Assembly: GCA_948470335.1 (NCBI GenBank)
Contig: CAOKOL010000001.1
Location: 1-64,000 of the forward strand
DNA length: 64,000 nt
Direction of reading: 5' to 3'
From: an uncultured Lachnospiraceae bacterium
GTDB taxonomy: Bacteria; Bacillota; Clostridia; Lachnospirales; Lachnospiraceae
Shown: positions 53,030 to 62,346 of the stretch, in pieces
Numbering within the stretch: position 1 is the stretch's first letter
Layout of the letters: each line of letters begins with the position of its first letter
The notes under the pieces: generated by a model
The model's database searches: none
Told to the model about the DNA's origin: nothing
Seen by the model: the letters and a program-made list of their open reading frames with translations, nothing else
Made by a program: the position numbers and the translations under genes

Positions 53030-55165
53030 ATGAATCAAGATACACAGAAACAAAAAACACCATCCGAACCGTCAAATGCTGTCGTAGCAAAGCTGTCCCT
53101 CCCCCGTACGATCCACCTGGTTCCGCTGGACTGCGTGGACGGTTTTGAGATCCGCCCCGGATTCTATGAGATCAACGGCGCCACCGCTATTCCCGGCGGC
53201 GTGAATTTCACCGTATATTCCAGAGGCGCCACCGCCATTGAGCTTTTGCTGTTCCATCGAAAAGAAGACAAGCCCTTCGCAGTCATCCCTTTTCCGAAAC
53301 ATTATCGGATCGGCAATGTCTATTCCATGATTGTCTTTAAACTGAATATAGAAGAATTCGAATACGCCTATCGGGTGGACGGCCCTTATGAGCCGGAAAA
53401 GGGACTGCTCTTTGACAAAAATAAATATCTGCTTGATCCCTATGCAAAAGCCGTTACCGGCCAGAGTCAGTGGGGCATGTCCTCTCCCTGGGGACAGCAC
53501 TACCGGGCCAGAGTCGTAAAAGACGACTTTGACTGGGGCGATATGGCCAGTCCCCTCCTTCCCGTGGAAGACCTGATTATCTACGAACTCCATGTGAGAG
53601 GCTATACCAGACATGACTCCTCCGGCGTATTCGCTCCCGGCACTTTCGCCGGTTTGATGGAAAAACTGCCCTATCTGCTGGAGCTGGGCGTCAATGTGGT
53701 GGAACTGATGCCGATTTTTGAATTCGACGAGATGCAGGATTATCGGGAAATCGACGGAGAAAAGCTGTACAACTACTGGGGCTACAATACGGTCAGCTTC
53801 TTTTCCCCCAACACCAGCTACACTGCCAGCACGGAATACAACCGCGAGGGCAATGAGCTGAAAAACCTGATCCGGGTATTCAACCGGCACGGCATCGAGG
53901 TCTTTCTGGATGTGGTGTTCAACCATACTGCGGAAGGAAATGAAAACGGTCCTTTTTTCTCTTTCAAAGGCTTCGACAACAACATTTATTATATGCTGAC
54001 CCCTGACGGTAAATACTACAATTTCAGCGGATGCGGAAACTCCTTAAACTGCAATCATCCCGTCGTACATCAGATGATTCTGGACTGTCTGCGCTACTGG
54101 ACCACCACTTACCGGGTCAACGGATTCCGCTTCGATCTGGCCTCCATCCTCGGACGCAACGAAGACGGCACCCCGATGAACGAACCGCCTCTTTTGCAGT
54201 CACTGGCTTTCGATCCGATACTTGGAGACGTCAAACTGATTGCGGAAGCCTGGGACGCCGCCGGGCTGTACCAGGTGGGCACCTTCCCGGCATGGAACCG
54301 CTGGGCGGAATGGAACGGAAAGTACAGAGACGATATGCGGCGCTATTTAAAAGGCGACGATGGCACAGCCCAGGCCGCCGCCATGCGGATCGCCGGTTCC
54401 AAAGACATTTACAGCGCTAACAACCGGACGAACGCTTCCGTAAACTTTATTACCTGCCACGACGGCTTCACGCTCTATGACCTGTATTCTTACAACGAGA
54501 AACACAACCAGAAAAACGGCTGGGACAACACGGACGGCGCCGGCGACAATGCAAGCTGGAACTGCGGCGCCGAGGGCGAAACCGGCAACGTACTGATCAA
54601 CGATCTCAGAAGAAGAATGATGCGGAATGCCTTTGCCCTGCTGATGTGCAGCCGCGGCATCCCCATGTTCCTGGCCGGCGATGAATTCTGCAACACGCAG
54701 TTCGGCAATAACAATGCCTACTGTCAGGACAATATCACATCCTGGCTGGACTGGAATCTTCTGGAAGAAAATCAGGATATGTTCCGGTTCTTCCAGTACA
54801 TGATCCGCTTCCGCAAGGAACACCGGATTCTGCGCACCAACATAAGCGACGGTGCCTGCGGTTTCTTAGACACCAGCTTCCACGGCGTCACCCCCTGGCA
54901 TAACCAGTTCGCAGGACACGAACGATATGTGGGCGTTATGTTTGCCGGACAGGAAAAAGGCTGCACTCCCCAGATTATCTATGTGGCGTCCAACGCCTAC
55001 TGGGAAGAACTGGATGTCCGTCTGCCCCACCTGCCGGCCGACATGCGCTGGGAGCTGGCCGTCGACACCTGGGAAGCGGAACAGAAACCCGGCACCTTTT
55101 TCACCGAAAACACCTTCGCGATCCAGGCAAGAAGCGTGATGGTGTGGACGGCCGCGGAGAAATAG
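53030..55165 (+). CDS. glgX: Glycogen debranching enzyme, GlgX/isoamylase type
   Basis: Hydrolyses alpha-1,6 branches of glycogen. 711 residues: an N-terminal CBM48 domain (about 25-130, including GVNFTVYSRGATAIELLLF), then a GH13 barrel with NYWGYNTVSFFSPN, the nucleophile Asp in GFRFDLAS near 369, the acid Glu in LIAEAWD near 405, and the third Asp in TCHDGFTL near 478. A C-terminal beta domain follows. AAGGAGG precedes the ATG. No other glycogen gene is adjacent. It is followed by the AT-rich convergent operon. Confidence 0.93.
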   Translation: MNQDTQKQKTPSEPSNAVVAKLSLPRTIHLVPLDCVDGFEIRPGFYEINGATAIPGGVNFTVYSRGATAIELLLFHRKEDKPFAVIPFPKHYRIGNVYSMIVFKLNIEEFEYAYRVDGPYEPEKGLLFDKNKYLLDPYAKAVTGQSQWGMSSPWGQHYRARVVKDDFDWGDMASPLLPVEDLIIYELHVRGYTRHDSSGVFAPGTFAGLMEKLPYLLELGVNVVELMPIFEFDEMQDYREIDGEKLYNYWGYNTVSFFSPNTSYTASTEYNREGNELKNLIRVFNRHGIEVFLDVVFNHTAEGNENGPFFSFKGFDNNIYYMLTPDGKYYNFSGCGNSLNCNHPVVHQMILDCLRYWTTTYRVNGFRFDLASILGRNEDGTPMNEPPLLQSLAFDPILGDVKLIAEAWDAAGLYQVGTFPAWNRWAEWNGKYRDDMRRYLKGDDGTAQAAAMRIAGSKDIYSANNRTNASVNFITCHDGFTLYDLYSYNEKHNQKNGWDNTDGAGDNASWNCGAEGETGNVLINDLRRRMMRNAFALLMCSRGIPMFLAGDEFCNTQFGNNNAYCQDNITSWLDWNLLEENQDMFRFFQYMIRFRKEHRILRTNISDGACGFLDTSFHGVTPWHNQFAGHERYVGVMFAGQEKGCTPQIIYVASNAYWEELDVRLPHLPADMRWELAVDTWEAEQKPGTFFTENTFAIQARSVMVWTAAEK

Positions 55166-55238
55166 AGGCAAAAACACCCGTCCGATAGCGTATGACAACA
55201 TGGGATGGTGTTTACCTTACGGTTGCTTTTTATAATCT

Positions 55239-55272
55239 AAAAGGGCGGCAGCATTTTAGGCTATCGCCCTTT
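55239..55272 (-). terminator. Terminator of the RpiR/acetyltransferase/HAD unit
   Basis: AAAGGGCG and CGCCCTTT close a stem with an inner AGC/GCT pairing; on the minus strand it ends CCCTTTTAG. It lies between the convergent glgX and HAD genes. Confidence 0.7.
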
Positions 55273-55298
55273 GGCCGTTAAGGTTGATTTTGCCATTA

Positions 55299-55934
55299 TC
55301 ATTTACGGTTAAAATATTCATACAAGTCATTTACATGATAAAACACATAATCAGGATTCTCTTTTTCCAGAATATCGGCATGAACGGATTTCTGCCATGC
55401 CGCCGAAAAGCAAACCACACCTATAGCCTGACAGTCTTTTATATCCTGAACAGTATCCCCTATATAGCAAAATTCCTTTTTGGAGACAGCATATTTTTTC
55501 AAGAGATATTCCATATTCTTTTTCTTATTCGGAAATATTTCCGAACCATACAGTGTTTCATCAAATATTTTTGACAAACCCAACTTTTTCAAAGTGATTG
55601 TGCAGCTTTTTTTACCTTTCCCGGTAATCAATGCTACGGTGATATTCTTCTTTTTCAAAAAGGTAATCAATTTTAATATTCCGGGAAATACACTTGCAAC
55701 CTCATTGTGCAGCAATTCATATTGGCAATAAAAATCCTCAATCGCTGATTCCCAGTTCTGACCTACAATCGCTTTTACCATACCGATTTCATTAAGCCCA
55801 AAGGTATGCAGGATTTCCTCTGTGCTTAGTTCATGGTCCGTATAAGGAGAGATACTATTGCGAAATGCCTCTACACACATTGGGATAGTATCGGCTATTG
55901 TTCCGTCCATATCAAAAGCAACTATTTTAAACAT
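55299..55934 (-). CDS. HAD family hydrolase, phosphoglycolate phosphatase-like
   Basis: 211 residues with the HAD motifs: FDMDGTIADT (nucleophile Asp), ITGKGKKS with Thr/Lys, and IGDTVQDIKDC. A helical cap lies between motifs I and II. Such enzymes dephosphorylate small sugar or glycolate phosphates. The ATG overlaps the acetyltransferase stop (TGATG), so they are coupled. AT-rich codon use matches its two operon partners and differs from glgX and hemZ. Confidence 0.87.
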   Translation of the reverse strand: MFKIVAFDMDGTIADTIPMCVEAFRNSISPYTDHELSTEEILHTFGLNEIGMVKAIVGQNWESAIEDFYCQYELLHNEVASVFPGILKLITFLKKKNITVALITGKGKKSCTITLKKLGLSKIFDETLYGSEIFPNKKKNMEYLLKKYAVSKKEFCYIGDTVQDIKDCQAIGVVCFSAAWQKSVHADILEKENPDYVFYHVNDLYEYFNRK

Positions 55935-56527
55935 CACATATTTTCTCCGTTAATCTTCCGTGTTACATGACAGGGGTTGCCCACTGCCAATGAGTTTTCC
56001 GGTATATCTTTTGTGACAACACTTCCGGCTCCTATAACAGAACCATCGCCTATTGTTACACCCGGAAGGACAATAACGCCTCCCCCTAACCAACAGCCAT
56101 TTCCGATTTTTATTGGCAATGCGTAGGTTTGCCGGGCTAACTGGCCTGTTTCGGAATCCTGAACATATCTTTCCGCAAACTCAGCAGGGTGCGTTGCCGT
56201 ATAAAGCTGAACATTTGAAGCAATCAGCACATTATCCCCAATAATAATTTTATTGCAATCTACAAAAGTACAATTCATATTGACTGATACGTTATTTCCC
56301 ATGAAAATATTTCGCCCATAATCACATATAAATGGTGATGCAACAGATACTTTTGTGCCAATCTCCCCGAATAGTTCCTTTAGAATTTTTTCTTTTTCCT
56401 CTTTTTGTACATATGCAAGGGCATTGTATTCCCGTAACAGTTTTCTTGCATGACTTTTAAAATCCAAAAAGATCTGGTCATGACAGTTATATTCTTTTCC
56501 TGCCATACATTTTTCCAATTCAGTCAT
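55934..56527 (-). CDS. Sugar O-acetyltransferase (maltose acetyltransferase family)
   Basis: 197 residues. The N-terminal Mac domain (MTELEKCMAGKEYNCHDQIF) is followed by a left-handed beta-helix of hexapeptide repeats ending GSVVTKDIPENSLAVGNPCHV. The catalytic His is in YTATHPAEFAERY. It moves acetyl from acetyl-CoA to a sugar hydroxyl. I chose ATG 56527 for GGAGGTGA upstream; the in-frame ATG at 56650 lies inside the RpiR gene. Middle gene of the AT-rich unit. Confidence 0.9.
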   Translation of the reverse strand: MTELEKCMAGKEYNCHDQIFLDFKSHARKLLREYNALAYVQKEEKEKILKELFGEIGTKVSVASPFICDYGRNIFMGNNVSVNMNCTFVDCNKIIIGDNVLIASNVQLYTATHPAEFAERYVQDSETGQLARQTYALPIKIGNGCWLGGGVIVLPGVTIGDGSVIGAGSVVTKDIPENSLAVGNPCHVTRKINGENM

Positions 56528-56591
56528 AATGTCACCTCCGTATTTCATAGTAAAAGAAAACCTGTTACAAGGCAAGTAACAGGCTGTTTCC

Positions 56592-57305
56592 TTATATTCT
56601 TTTTGCAAGTGTTTCAATAACAAAAATGACAGGAACCTGTGTTGTTCCATTATACCCCCCGTTAATCCGTTTTGTATTTAAGTTATACGAGAAATTCCAA
56701 TCTGATAATTTTGCCAGAGTTGACAGTGGGGAATTAGTAATACTTAACACACAGCATTTCTTTTGCTTAAACTGGTTAATTGCTTCAATCAGCCTTTCTG
56801 TTTCACCACTTTCTGAAAAAGCGATAACGACTGTATTCTTCCAGCGAAACGAATCTATCGGATAAAACGCATCTTCAAGCCCTACGGCAAAATGCCCCAT
56901 ATTGGAAAAATATCTTGCCCCGTATTTTGCTAATGTTCCCGATGAACCCATTCCGATAAAGATTATCAAATCAGCTTTTTTAAGAACGTCAATTGCAAAC
57001 AATAATTTTTCCTCAAAGGCACTTGAATTTGCCCTTGTAAAAAAATCAGAAAGTTCCTGCAAATCTTCCATAGGCGGACAGATAACCTGCAACGTAATCT
57101 CTTTTTTCAGCGCTTCTTTAAATTCGGAATACCCGTCAAAATTGTTTTTATTGCAAAAGCGCAATATGGTAGACGTAGATACTTGAAGTTCTTTCGCAAG
57201 CTCTCTAATGGTCATGTATTGTGTTTTGTCAATATTGGCAACAATATATTTGTAAATACGAATATCCGTTTCGTTGTACTTTTGTATTTCTTCATACGAA
57301 AACAT
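56592..57305 (-). CDS. MurR/RpiR family transcriptional regulator
   Basis: 237 residues. N-terminal helix-turn-helix 1-77 (MTIRELAKELQVSTSTILRFCNKNNFDGYSEFK). A C-terminal SIS sugar-phosphate-binding domain, about 100-237, has FIGMGSSGTLAKYGA and FSESGETERLIEAI. These regulators sense phosphosugars and usually control the operon they begin, here the acetyltransferase and HAD phosphatase. GGAGGAAATACAAT precedes the ATG. AT-rich; possibly acquired by transfer. Confidence 0.92.
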   Translation of the reverse strand: MFSYEEIQKYNETDIRIYKYIVANIDKTQYMTIRELAKELQVSTSTILRFCNKNNFDGYSEFKEALKKEITLQVICPPMEDLQELSDFFTRANSSAFEEKLLFAIDVLKKADLIIFIGMGSSGTLAKYGARYFSNMGHFAVGLEDAFYPIDSFRWKNTVVIAFSESGETERLIEAINQFKQKKCCVLSITNSPLSTLAKLSDWNFSYNLNTKRINGGYNGTTQVPVIFVIETLAKRI

Positions 57306-57337
57306 ATTGTATTTCCTCCGAAGTATTAGATGCCTTG

Positions 57338-57366
57338 ATTATAAACTGATTTTGTATGCTTTACAA
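57338..57366 (-). promoter_or_regulatory. Promoter of the RpiR unit
   Basis: Minus strand TTGTAA (57361-57366), a 17-base spacer and TATAAT (57338-57343). Confidence 0.65.
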
Positions 57367-57571
57367 CTAGGATATATGCGGAAGTGAATGAGAGGGATTC
57401 CGTAGCAGTCGGCACTGGTGGTAATGTGTATAACTGGCTGTCTTATGGAATTGTGGGTAACACTGTTTGCAAAAACCATGTGTGTAGTTGGCGCTCTGCG
57501 CCCCGGCTCTTAACGCTGTATTGTTCATACCTGAACCTTCTTCAATTAAAATAGTTGTTAGACTATAACAA

Positions 57572-57612
57572 AAAAAGGACAGCCCCATTTGTTAAAATGA
57601 GCTTGTCCTTTA
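57572..57612 (-). terminator. Intrinsic terminator downstream of hemZ
   Basis: On the minus strand AAAGGACA-GC-CATTT and AAATG-GC-TGTCCTTT pair with small mismatches, followed by TTTTTG. It lies about 120 bases after hemZ and would end the rel-MBL-hemZ unit. Confidence 0.75.
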
Positions 57613-57671
57613 AGGCACAATATTCAGATATCCATATTTATTGCGTATTATTCCGTACTATCAAGTAAAAA

Positions 57672-57692
57672 TTTGATGTACCTTTGATGTAC
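57672..57692 (+). repeat. Tandem 10-base repeat TTTGATGTAC
   Basis: TTTGATGTAC occurs at 57672-57681 and 57683-57692, separated by one base. Its half-turn-scale spacing suggests a protein-binding or recombination site. Confidence 0.5.
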
Positions 57693-57732
57693 TTTACACC
57701 ATTTCTTGTACTTTTAAGGAATGAGGAAACTC

Positions 57733-59169
57733 TTAAAAATCCGTAAACAGCCTCCGCTTTCTCTCAATCATCTCGTCAATTTTCTCTATATAAAGAGCCA
57801 CATCCTTCACATTATCACACCGCTCAATCCTGCCGTCAGCGTACACCCTTTTCGATACGCTTCCAGCGCCGCAGGCGACTATGGTCTGTTTCTCCTCCAT
57901 AATCAAAATATTATAAATCCCCGCCTTTCCTTCCGCCGCATACCCTACATTCTCAAAGTTCCCGGCCATATTTTTCTGCCGGTACAGATAGTAAGGCTCC
58001 ATGCCCATCCGGGACGCGTAGCGGGCGGTCAGATCCATCATCTCCCAGGTGTTTTCCATCGGCATACCCGCATACTGATCCCATAACTGATTCAGCCGGG
58101 ACGCCCGCTTCAGGGCCAGGGAATGAACCGTCAGGTTGTCCGGACCCAGCTTTAAAAGGGCCTGCATCGTCCGCTCCACATCTGCCGGCAGTTCGCCCGG
58201 CAGGCCCAGGATCAGATCCATATTAATATTGTCAAATCCCAGCCTTCTGGCAAGGCGGAAGGCTTCCTCTGTCTGTTCCACCGTATGCCTGCGGCCGATC
58301 AGGTCCAGCGTTTCCTGCTTCATAGTCTGGGGATTAATGGAAATCCGATCTACGGGAAAACAGCGCAGAACCTCCAGCTTTTCCTCCGTAATGCTGTCGG
58401 GCCGTCCGGCCTCCACAGTCCATTCTTTCAGATCCTCCAGGGAAAAACTGCTTTTAAGTTTCGCCAGCAGCCGCTCCGCCTGCTTTGACGTCAGCGTGGT
58501 GGGCGTACCGCCGCCGATATAGACGGCATTCAGCTTCCTGTCCCGAAAGGTTTCGGCCGTATACTCGATTTCCCGGAACAAAGCGTCCAGATACCTGTCC
58601 ACCTGGTCCGCCCATTTTTCCAGAGGATAAGAAGTAAACGAGCAGTACAGACAGGTGGTCGGACAGAAGGGAATCCCCACATACAGGCTGTACCCCCTGT
58701 CATAGTCAATGCTGCGCAGAATCTCCCGCTCCCGCTCGGCAATCCGGATGCTCAGTTCCGTTTTTTCCGGGCTGACATAATATTCCTCCTGCATAAACCG
58801 GCGGATTTCTTCTTCCTCTTTCCCATCTTCCAGCATGGCCATGGGAATTTTGACAGGACGGATTCCCGTCAGCGTTCCCCAGGGCAGCTCTTTTCCCGTA
58901 TCCTGGGCAAGTATGGCATACAGCAGCCGTTTCAGAGCGGACTTGGCCGCTTTTCTGTCCGCGTAATCCACCCGCACCCGTTTTGCCGTTTCTTTTCCGC
59001 CTGCGCTTAGAGTGACGGAAATCCCGTCCGGTTCATAAAGAAACCGCAGGCTCCGGTCACAGCCTTCCTCCGTTCCCACCGTAATCGGCTCTCCCGGATA
59101 AAAGGCCATCAGAAGCCCGCGGATATCGTATTCAAAATTTTCTTCATTTTCATATAGAATGGCCGTCAT
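57733..59169 (-). CDS. hemZ: Coproporphyrinogen dehydrogenase-like radical SAM protein HemZ
   Basis: 478 residues. An N-terminal HemZ-specific domain (1-155) is followed by a radical SAM core with Cys169-x3-Cys173-x2-Cys176 (CPTTCLYC), VYIGGGTPTTL, EAGRPDSI, and a HemN-like C-terminal domain. HemZ/HemN-type enzymes decarboxylate coproporphyrinogen III without oxygen; some relatives are heme chaperones. The ATG overlaps the stop of the MBL gene by one base. No other heme gene is near, so the true substrate is not certain. Confidence 0.9.
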   Translation of the reverse strand: MTAILYENEENFEYDIRGLLMAFYPGEPITVGTEEGCDRSLRFLYEPDGISVTLSAGGKETAKRVRVDYADRKAAKSALKRLLYAILAQDTGKELPWGTLTGIRPVKIPMAMLEDGKEEEEIRRFMQEEYYVSPEKTELSIRIAEREREILRSIDYDRGYSLYVGIPFCPTTCLYCSFTSYPLEKWADQVDRYLDALFREIEYTAETFRDRKLNAVYIGGGTPTTLTSKQAERLLAKLKSSFSLEDLKEWTVEAGRPDSITEEKLEVLRCFPVDRISINPQTMKQETLDLIGRRHTVEQTEEAFRLARRLGFDNINMDLILGLPGELPADVERTMQALLKLGPDNLTVHSLALKRASRLNQLWDQYAGMPMENTWEMMDLTARYASRMGMEPYYLYRQKNMAGNFENVGYAAEGKAGIYNILIMEEKQTIVACGAGSVSKRVYADGRIERCDNVKDVALYIEKIDEMIERKRRLFTDF

Positions 59170-59810
59170 CAGAAACCTCTGCTCAAAGGATTATATTTCC
59201 GCTCGCTGGCGATGGTCGTTTCCCTTTCATGGCCCGGATAGACAGCCGTCTCCTCCGGCAGCGGCAGCAGCTTTTCACAGATGGACCTGGCGATCTCGGC
59301 GCCGCTTGCCGTGGGCAGATCTACCCTGCCGTAAGAACCCCGGAACAGGGTATCCCCGCTGAACAGAACCCCTTCCGCCTCCAGATAATAAGAAACGCCT
59401 CCGGCCGTATGTCCCGGCGTATGGACAGCCTGAATTTCAAAGCCTGCCAGCTCAAATTTCTCTCCGTCCTTTACAAGACGCTCCGCCTCCAGGCTCAGTG
59501 CCCTTCCCGCCCAGGGCGCGGAAAGGTTCATCTGTGTATCCTTTAACAGCTTTTCCTCCGCCTCATGGGCATAAACCGGCGCGCCGAACTCCGCTTTCAG
59601 CTCCGGCACCGCCATTATATGGTCAAAATGCCCGTGGGTCAGCAAAATCCCTTTTACGTTCAGCTTCTCCTCCCGCACCGTCTGCGAAATCCGTCTGGCA
59701 TCGTCCCCCGGATCCACAATAAAAGCTTCTCTGGTGTCCTCATTGTATCCGATATAACAGTTGGTCATCACCATGCCCACCGTCATCCGTATCAGTTTAA
59801 AATTGCTCAT
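59169..59810 (-). CDS. MBL-fold metallo-hydrolase (glyoxalase II-like)
   Basis: 213 residues. Metal motif THGHFDH (His59, His61, Asp63, His64), TPGHTAGGVSYYL and SGDTLFRGSYGRVDLPT, then PGHERETT. The family includes hydroxyacylglutathione and other thioester hydrolases. I chose ATG 59810 for GGGAG 5 bases upstream rather than the GTG two codons earlier. It lies between rel (12 bases) and hemZ (1-base overlap), a common Firmicutes order. Confidence 0.92.
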   Translation of the reverse strand: MSNFKLIRMTVGMVMTNCYIGYNEDTREAFIVDPGDDARRISQTVREEKLNVKGILLTHGHFDHIMAVPELKAEFGAPVYAHEAEEKLLKDTQMNLSAPWAGRALSLEAERLVKDGEKFELAGFEIQAVHTPGHTAGGVSYYLEAEGVLFSGDTLFRGSYGRVDLPTASGAEIARSICEKLLPLPEETAVYPGHERETTIASERKYNPLSRGF

Positions 59811-59822
59811 ATACACTCCCGA

Positions 59823-62156
59823 TTATATGTTTGTATTCCCTGACCGCTCAATATCAATCACGCTTTCCACCTTCATCAGTCTGGCAATCAACTGGTTCAG
59901 TTCCTCTACGCCTCTGGTGTCAAAGGTCATGGTGATCGTAGCCATTCCCTGCTTGCTGGTGCGCACATTTACGGAAGTGATATCAATCTTGCGCTCCGTA
60001 AAGATTTTAGACACATCTACAAAAATGCCGATTCTGTTATTGGCATAGATCACAATCTCCGCCGTAAACAGCTCCGAGCCGGAACCGGCCTCGGGCTCCT
60101 CCCACTCCGCATCAATCAGCCTGGCCCGGTCTATCTCCGGCAGATTCAATATATTGATACAGTCAGTTCTGTGGATGGAAATGCCTCTGCCTCTGGTTAC
60201 AAAGCCGACGATCTCATCTCCCGGTACGGGGCTGCAGCATCTGGAACAGCGGACAGACAGATCGTGAAGCCCTTTTACCACGATTCCCGTACGGGTTTTT
60301 CCCGCTTTTTCCGCCGCCGCGGAAACGGTGACATGAGAGGAGGAGGAACCGGATGCGTCCAGAGTTTCCAGCACATCCTCATCGGTCAGCTTCACATTCT
60401 TCTTATTATACTCTTCCTGGAGCTTATTGATTACCTGACCTTCTTTTAAGCCGCCGTGACCGATGGCCGCCAGCACCGCATCCCAGTTGCGGAAGCCGTA
60501 TTTGCGCATCACTTTTTCAATCAGCTCCGGCTGGGCAATCTCAGAGAAATTAATGCTCTTGGACTTACAGTATTTGTCGATCAGCTCTTTTCCCTTTATA
60601 ATATTGTCTTCTTTAAACTCAGACTTAAACCACTGATTGATCTTATTTCTGGCCTGGGTGCTCTTAACGCTTTTCAGCCAGTCCCGGCTGGGACCTTTGG
60701 AGTTCTGAGAGGTGATAATCTCCACCCGGTCTCCGGTCTGCAGCTGGTACTCGATGGGCACCAGCTTTCCGTTTACCCTGGCGCCCACCATTTTATTTCC
60801 CACCGCACTGTGAATGCTGTAGGCAAAGTCCACGGTGGTGGCCCCGATTGGCAGCGTCTTCACATCTCCTGTGGGCGTAAAACAATACACGCTGTCGGAA
60901 AACATATCCAGATCGTTTTTAATGGAGTTCATAAACTCCTGATTATCCGACATATCCCGCTGCCACTCCAGGATCTGGCGCAGCCAGCTCAGCTTCTCCG
61001 CCTCGCTCTCCGAAATGTTCTTGCCGGATACACCTTCCTTATATTTCCAGTGTGCGGCGATGCCGTACTCCGCGGTACGGTGCATCTCCTTCGTCCGGAT
61101 CTGAATCTCAAAGGGCTGCCCGGCGCTGCCGATCAGCGTGGTATGCAGCGACTGGTACATATTAGGTTTGGGCATGGCGATATAGTCTTTAAACCGCCCC
61201 GGTATCGGCGTATACATCTCATGAATTACGCCCAGTGCCGCATAGCAGTCTTTTACCGAATCCACGATAATCCGCACCGCAAACAGATCATAGATCTGAT
61301 CCAGCGTTTTATCCTGATTCACCATCTTCCTGTAGATGCTGAAAAAGTGCTTCACCCGGCCAGACACCTCCGCCTTGACAGACGCTGCCTGCATATGGGC
61401 GCTGACCTCATCCACAATCTCCTGGACAAACTGTTCCCTGGCCTCTTTTTTCTGGTTGACATTCTCCACCAGCTCCTGATATTTCTCAGGCTGCAAATAT
61501 CGTAAGGCCAGATCGTCCAGCTCAAATTTCACTTTGGAGATGCCAAGCCGCTGGGCGATGGGCGCATAGATATCCATCGTCTCCCTGGCCTTCTCCCGCT
61601 GCTTCTCCGGCCGCATAAACTGTAATGTCCGCATATTATGAAGGCGGTCGGCCAGCTTGATGAGAATCACCCGGATGTCCTTTGCCATGGCCAGAAACAT
61701 TTTGCGCAGATTTTCCGCCTGAATCTCCACCTTATCGGCGGACCAGGATAACTGGGTCAGCTTGGTTACGCCGTCCACCAGCGCCGCCACTTCTTCCCCG
61801 AACATATTCTTCATATCGGTGGAAGTGATCTCCGTATCCTCTACCACATCATGAAGAATGCCTGACACAATACTCTCTTTATCCAGCTGCAGTTCCGCCA
61901 GAATGATGGCCACGCAAAGGGGATGGATAATATAAGGCTCCCCGGATTTACGTAACTGGCCGTTATGGGCCTCGCCGGCCACCTTGTATGCTTTTTCTAC
62001 CATACTGATATCATCGGAAGGATGATATCTGTGGATCCGCTCGATCAGCTCATGAAACAACTGATCCGGACTGGAACAGTCCTCCGGCACCTCAATCGGC
62101 TCCACGGTTCCTCTTAAACCAACCTCGTTTTTTTCAGAAATCCCATAATCCGGCAT
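59823..62156 (-). CDS. relA: Bifunctional (p)ppGpp synthetase/hydrolase
   Basis: 777 residues. The HD hydrolase domain (about 50-195) has HPLCVAIILAEL and HDVVEDTEI intact. The synthetase domain, about 230-360, has YDLFAVRIIVDSVKDCYAALG and MPKPNMYQSLHTT. TGS comes next, about 400-460, with a helical/zinc-finger region (SVRCSRCCSPVPGDE) and a C-terminal ACT domain. It controls the stringent response. AGGAGGAA lies about 10 bases before the ATG. First gene of the rel-MBL-hemZ unit. Confidence 0.97.
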   Translation of the reverse strand: MPDYGISEKNEVGLRGTVEPIEVPEDCSSPDQLFHELIERIHRYHPSDDISMVEKAYKVAGEAHNGQLRKSGEPYIIHPLCVAIILAELQLDKESIVSGILHDVVEDTEITSTDMKNMFGEEVAALVDGVTKLTQLSWSADKVEIQAENLRKMFLAMAKDIRVILIKLADRLHNMRTLQFMRPEKQREKARETMDIYAPIAQRLGISKVKFELDDLALRYLQPEKYQELVENVNQKKEAREQFVQEIVDEVSAHMQAASVKAEVSGRVKHFFSIYRKMVNQDKTLDQIYDLFAVRIIVDSVKDCYAALGVIHEMYTPIPGRFKDYIAMPKPNMYQSLHTTLIGSAGQPFEIQIRTKEMHRTAEYGIAAHWKYKEGVSGKNISESEAEKLSWLRQILEWQRDMSDNQEFMNSIKNDLDMFSDSVYCFTPTGDVKTLPIGATTVDFAYSIHSAVGNKMVGARVNGKLVPIEYQLQTGDRVEIITSQNSKGPSRDWLKSVKSTQARNKINQWFKSEFKEDNIIKGKELIDKYCKSKSINFSEIAQPELIEKVMRKYGFRNWDAVLAAIGHGGLKEGQVINKLQEEYNKKNVKLTDEDVLETLDASGSSSSHVTVSAAAEKAGKTRTGIVVKGLHDLSVRCSRCCSPVPGDEIVGFVTRGRGISIHRTDCINILNLPEIDRARLIDAEWEEPEAGSGSELFTAEIVIYANNRIGIFVDVSKIFTERKIDITSVNVRTSKQGMATITMTFDTRGVEELNQLIARLMKVESVIDIERSGNTNI

Positions 62157-62266
62157 GCTCTCACATTCCTCCTCGCTGTCTGCCGCAGTGTGAACGATTA
62201 AAATATGCTACCTATTATAGATAGCTTTGACAAAAAAATCAAACATTTTTCACCATATTACAATAA

Positions 62267-62304
62267 GGGGAGCGCCGCGCAGTCCGACCTGCACAGTACT
62301 CCCC
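62267..62304 (-). terminator. Stem-loop after pfkA
   Basis: Minus strand GGGGAG and CTCCCC arms with an inner GCAG/CTGC helix, then TTATTGT. A moderately convincing terminator between pfkA and rel. Confidence 0.55.
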
Positions 62305-62346
62305 ATAAGGAACTGACAGCCGATATGTCCGGCAGACCTTTTGCGG

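Larger units (their letters stand above)
57367..57732. other. Gene-free scar-like stretch between the RpiR promoter and hemZ
   Basis: No gene with a credible start was found. A 73-codon minus-strand opening (57367-57588) has no ribosome binding site, and its composition does not look like a real protein. The stretch holds a terminator (57572-57612) and tandem TTTGATGTAC repeats (57672-57692). It lies at the edge of the AT-rich operon, so it may be the remnant of an insertion. I could not identify the element. Confidence 0.4.

Noticed and set aside
57367..57588. 73-codon minus-strand open frame
   Set aside because: No ribosome binding site, odd Cys/His/Ser composition and no family resemblance. 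Treated as part of a gene-free stretch.
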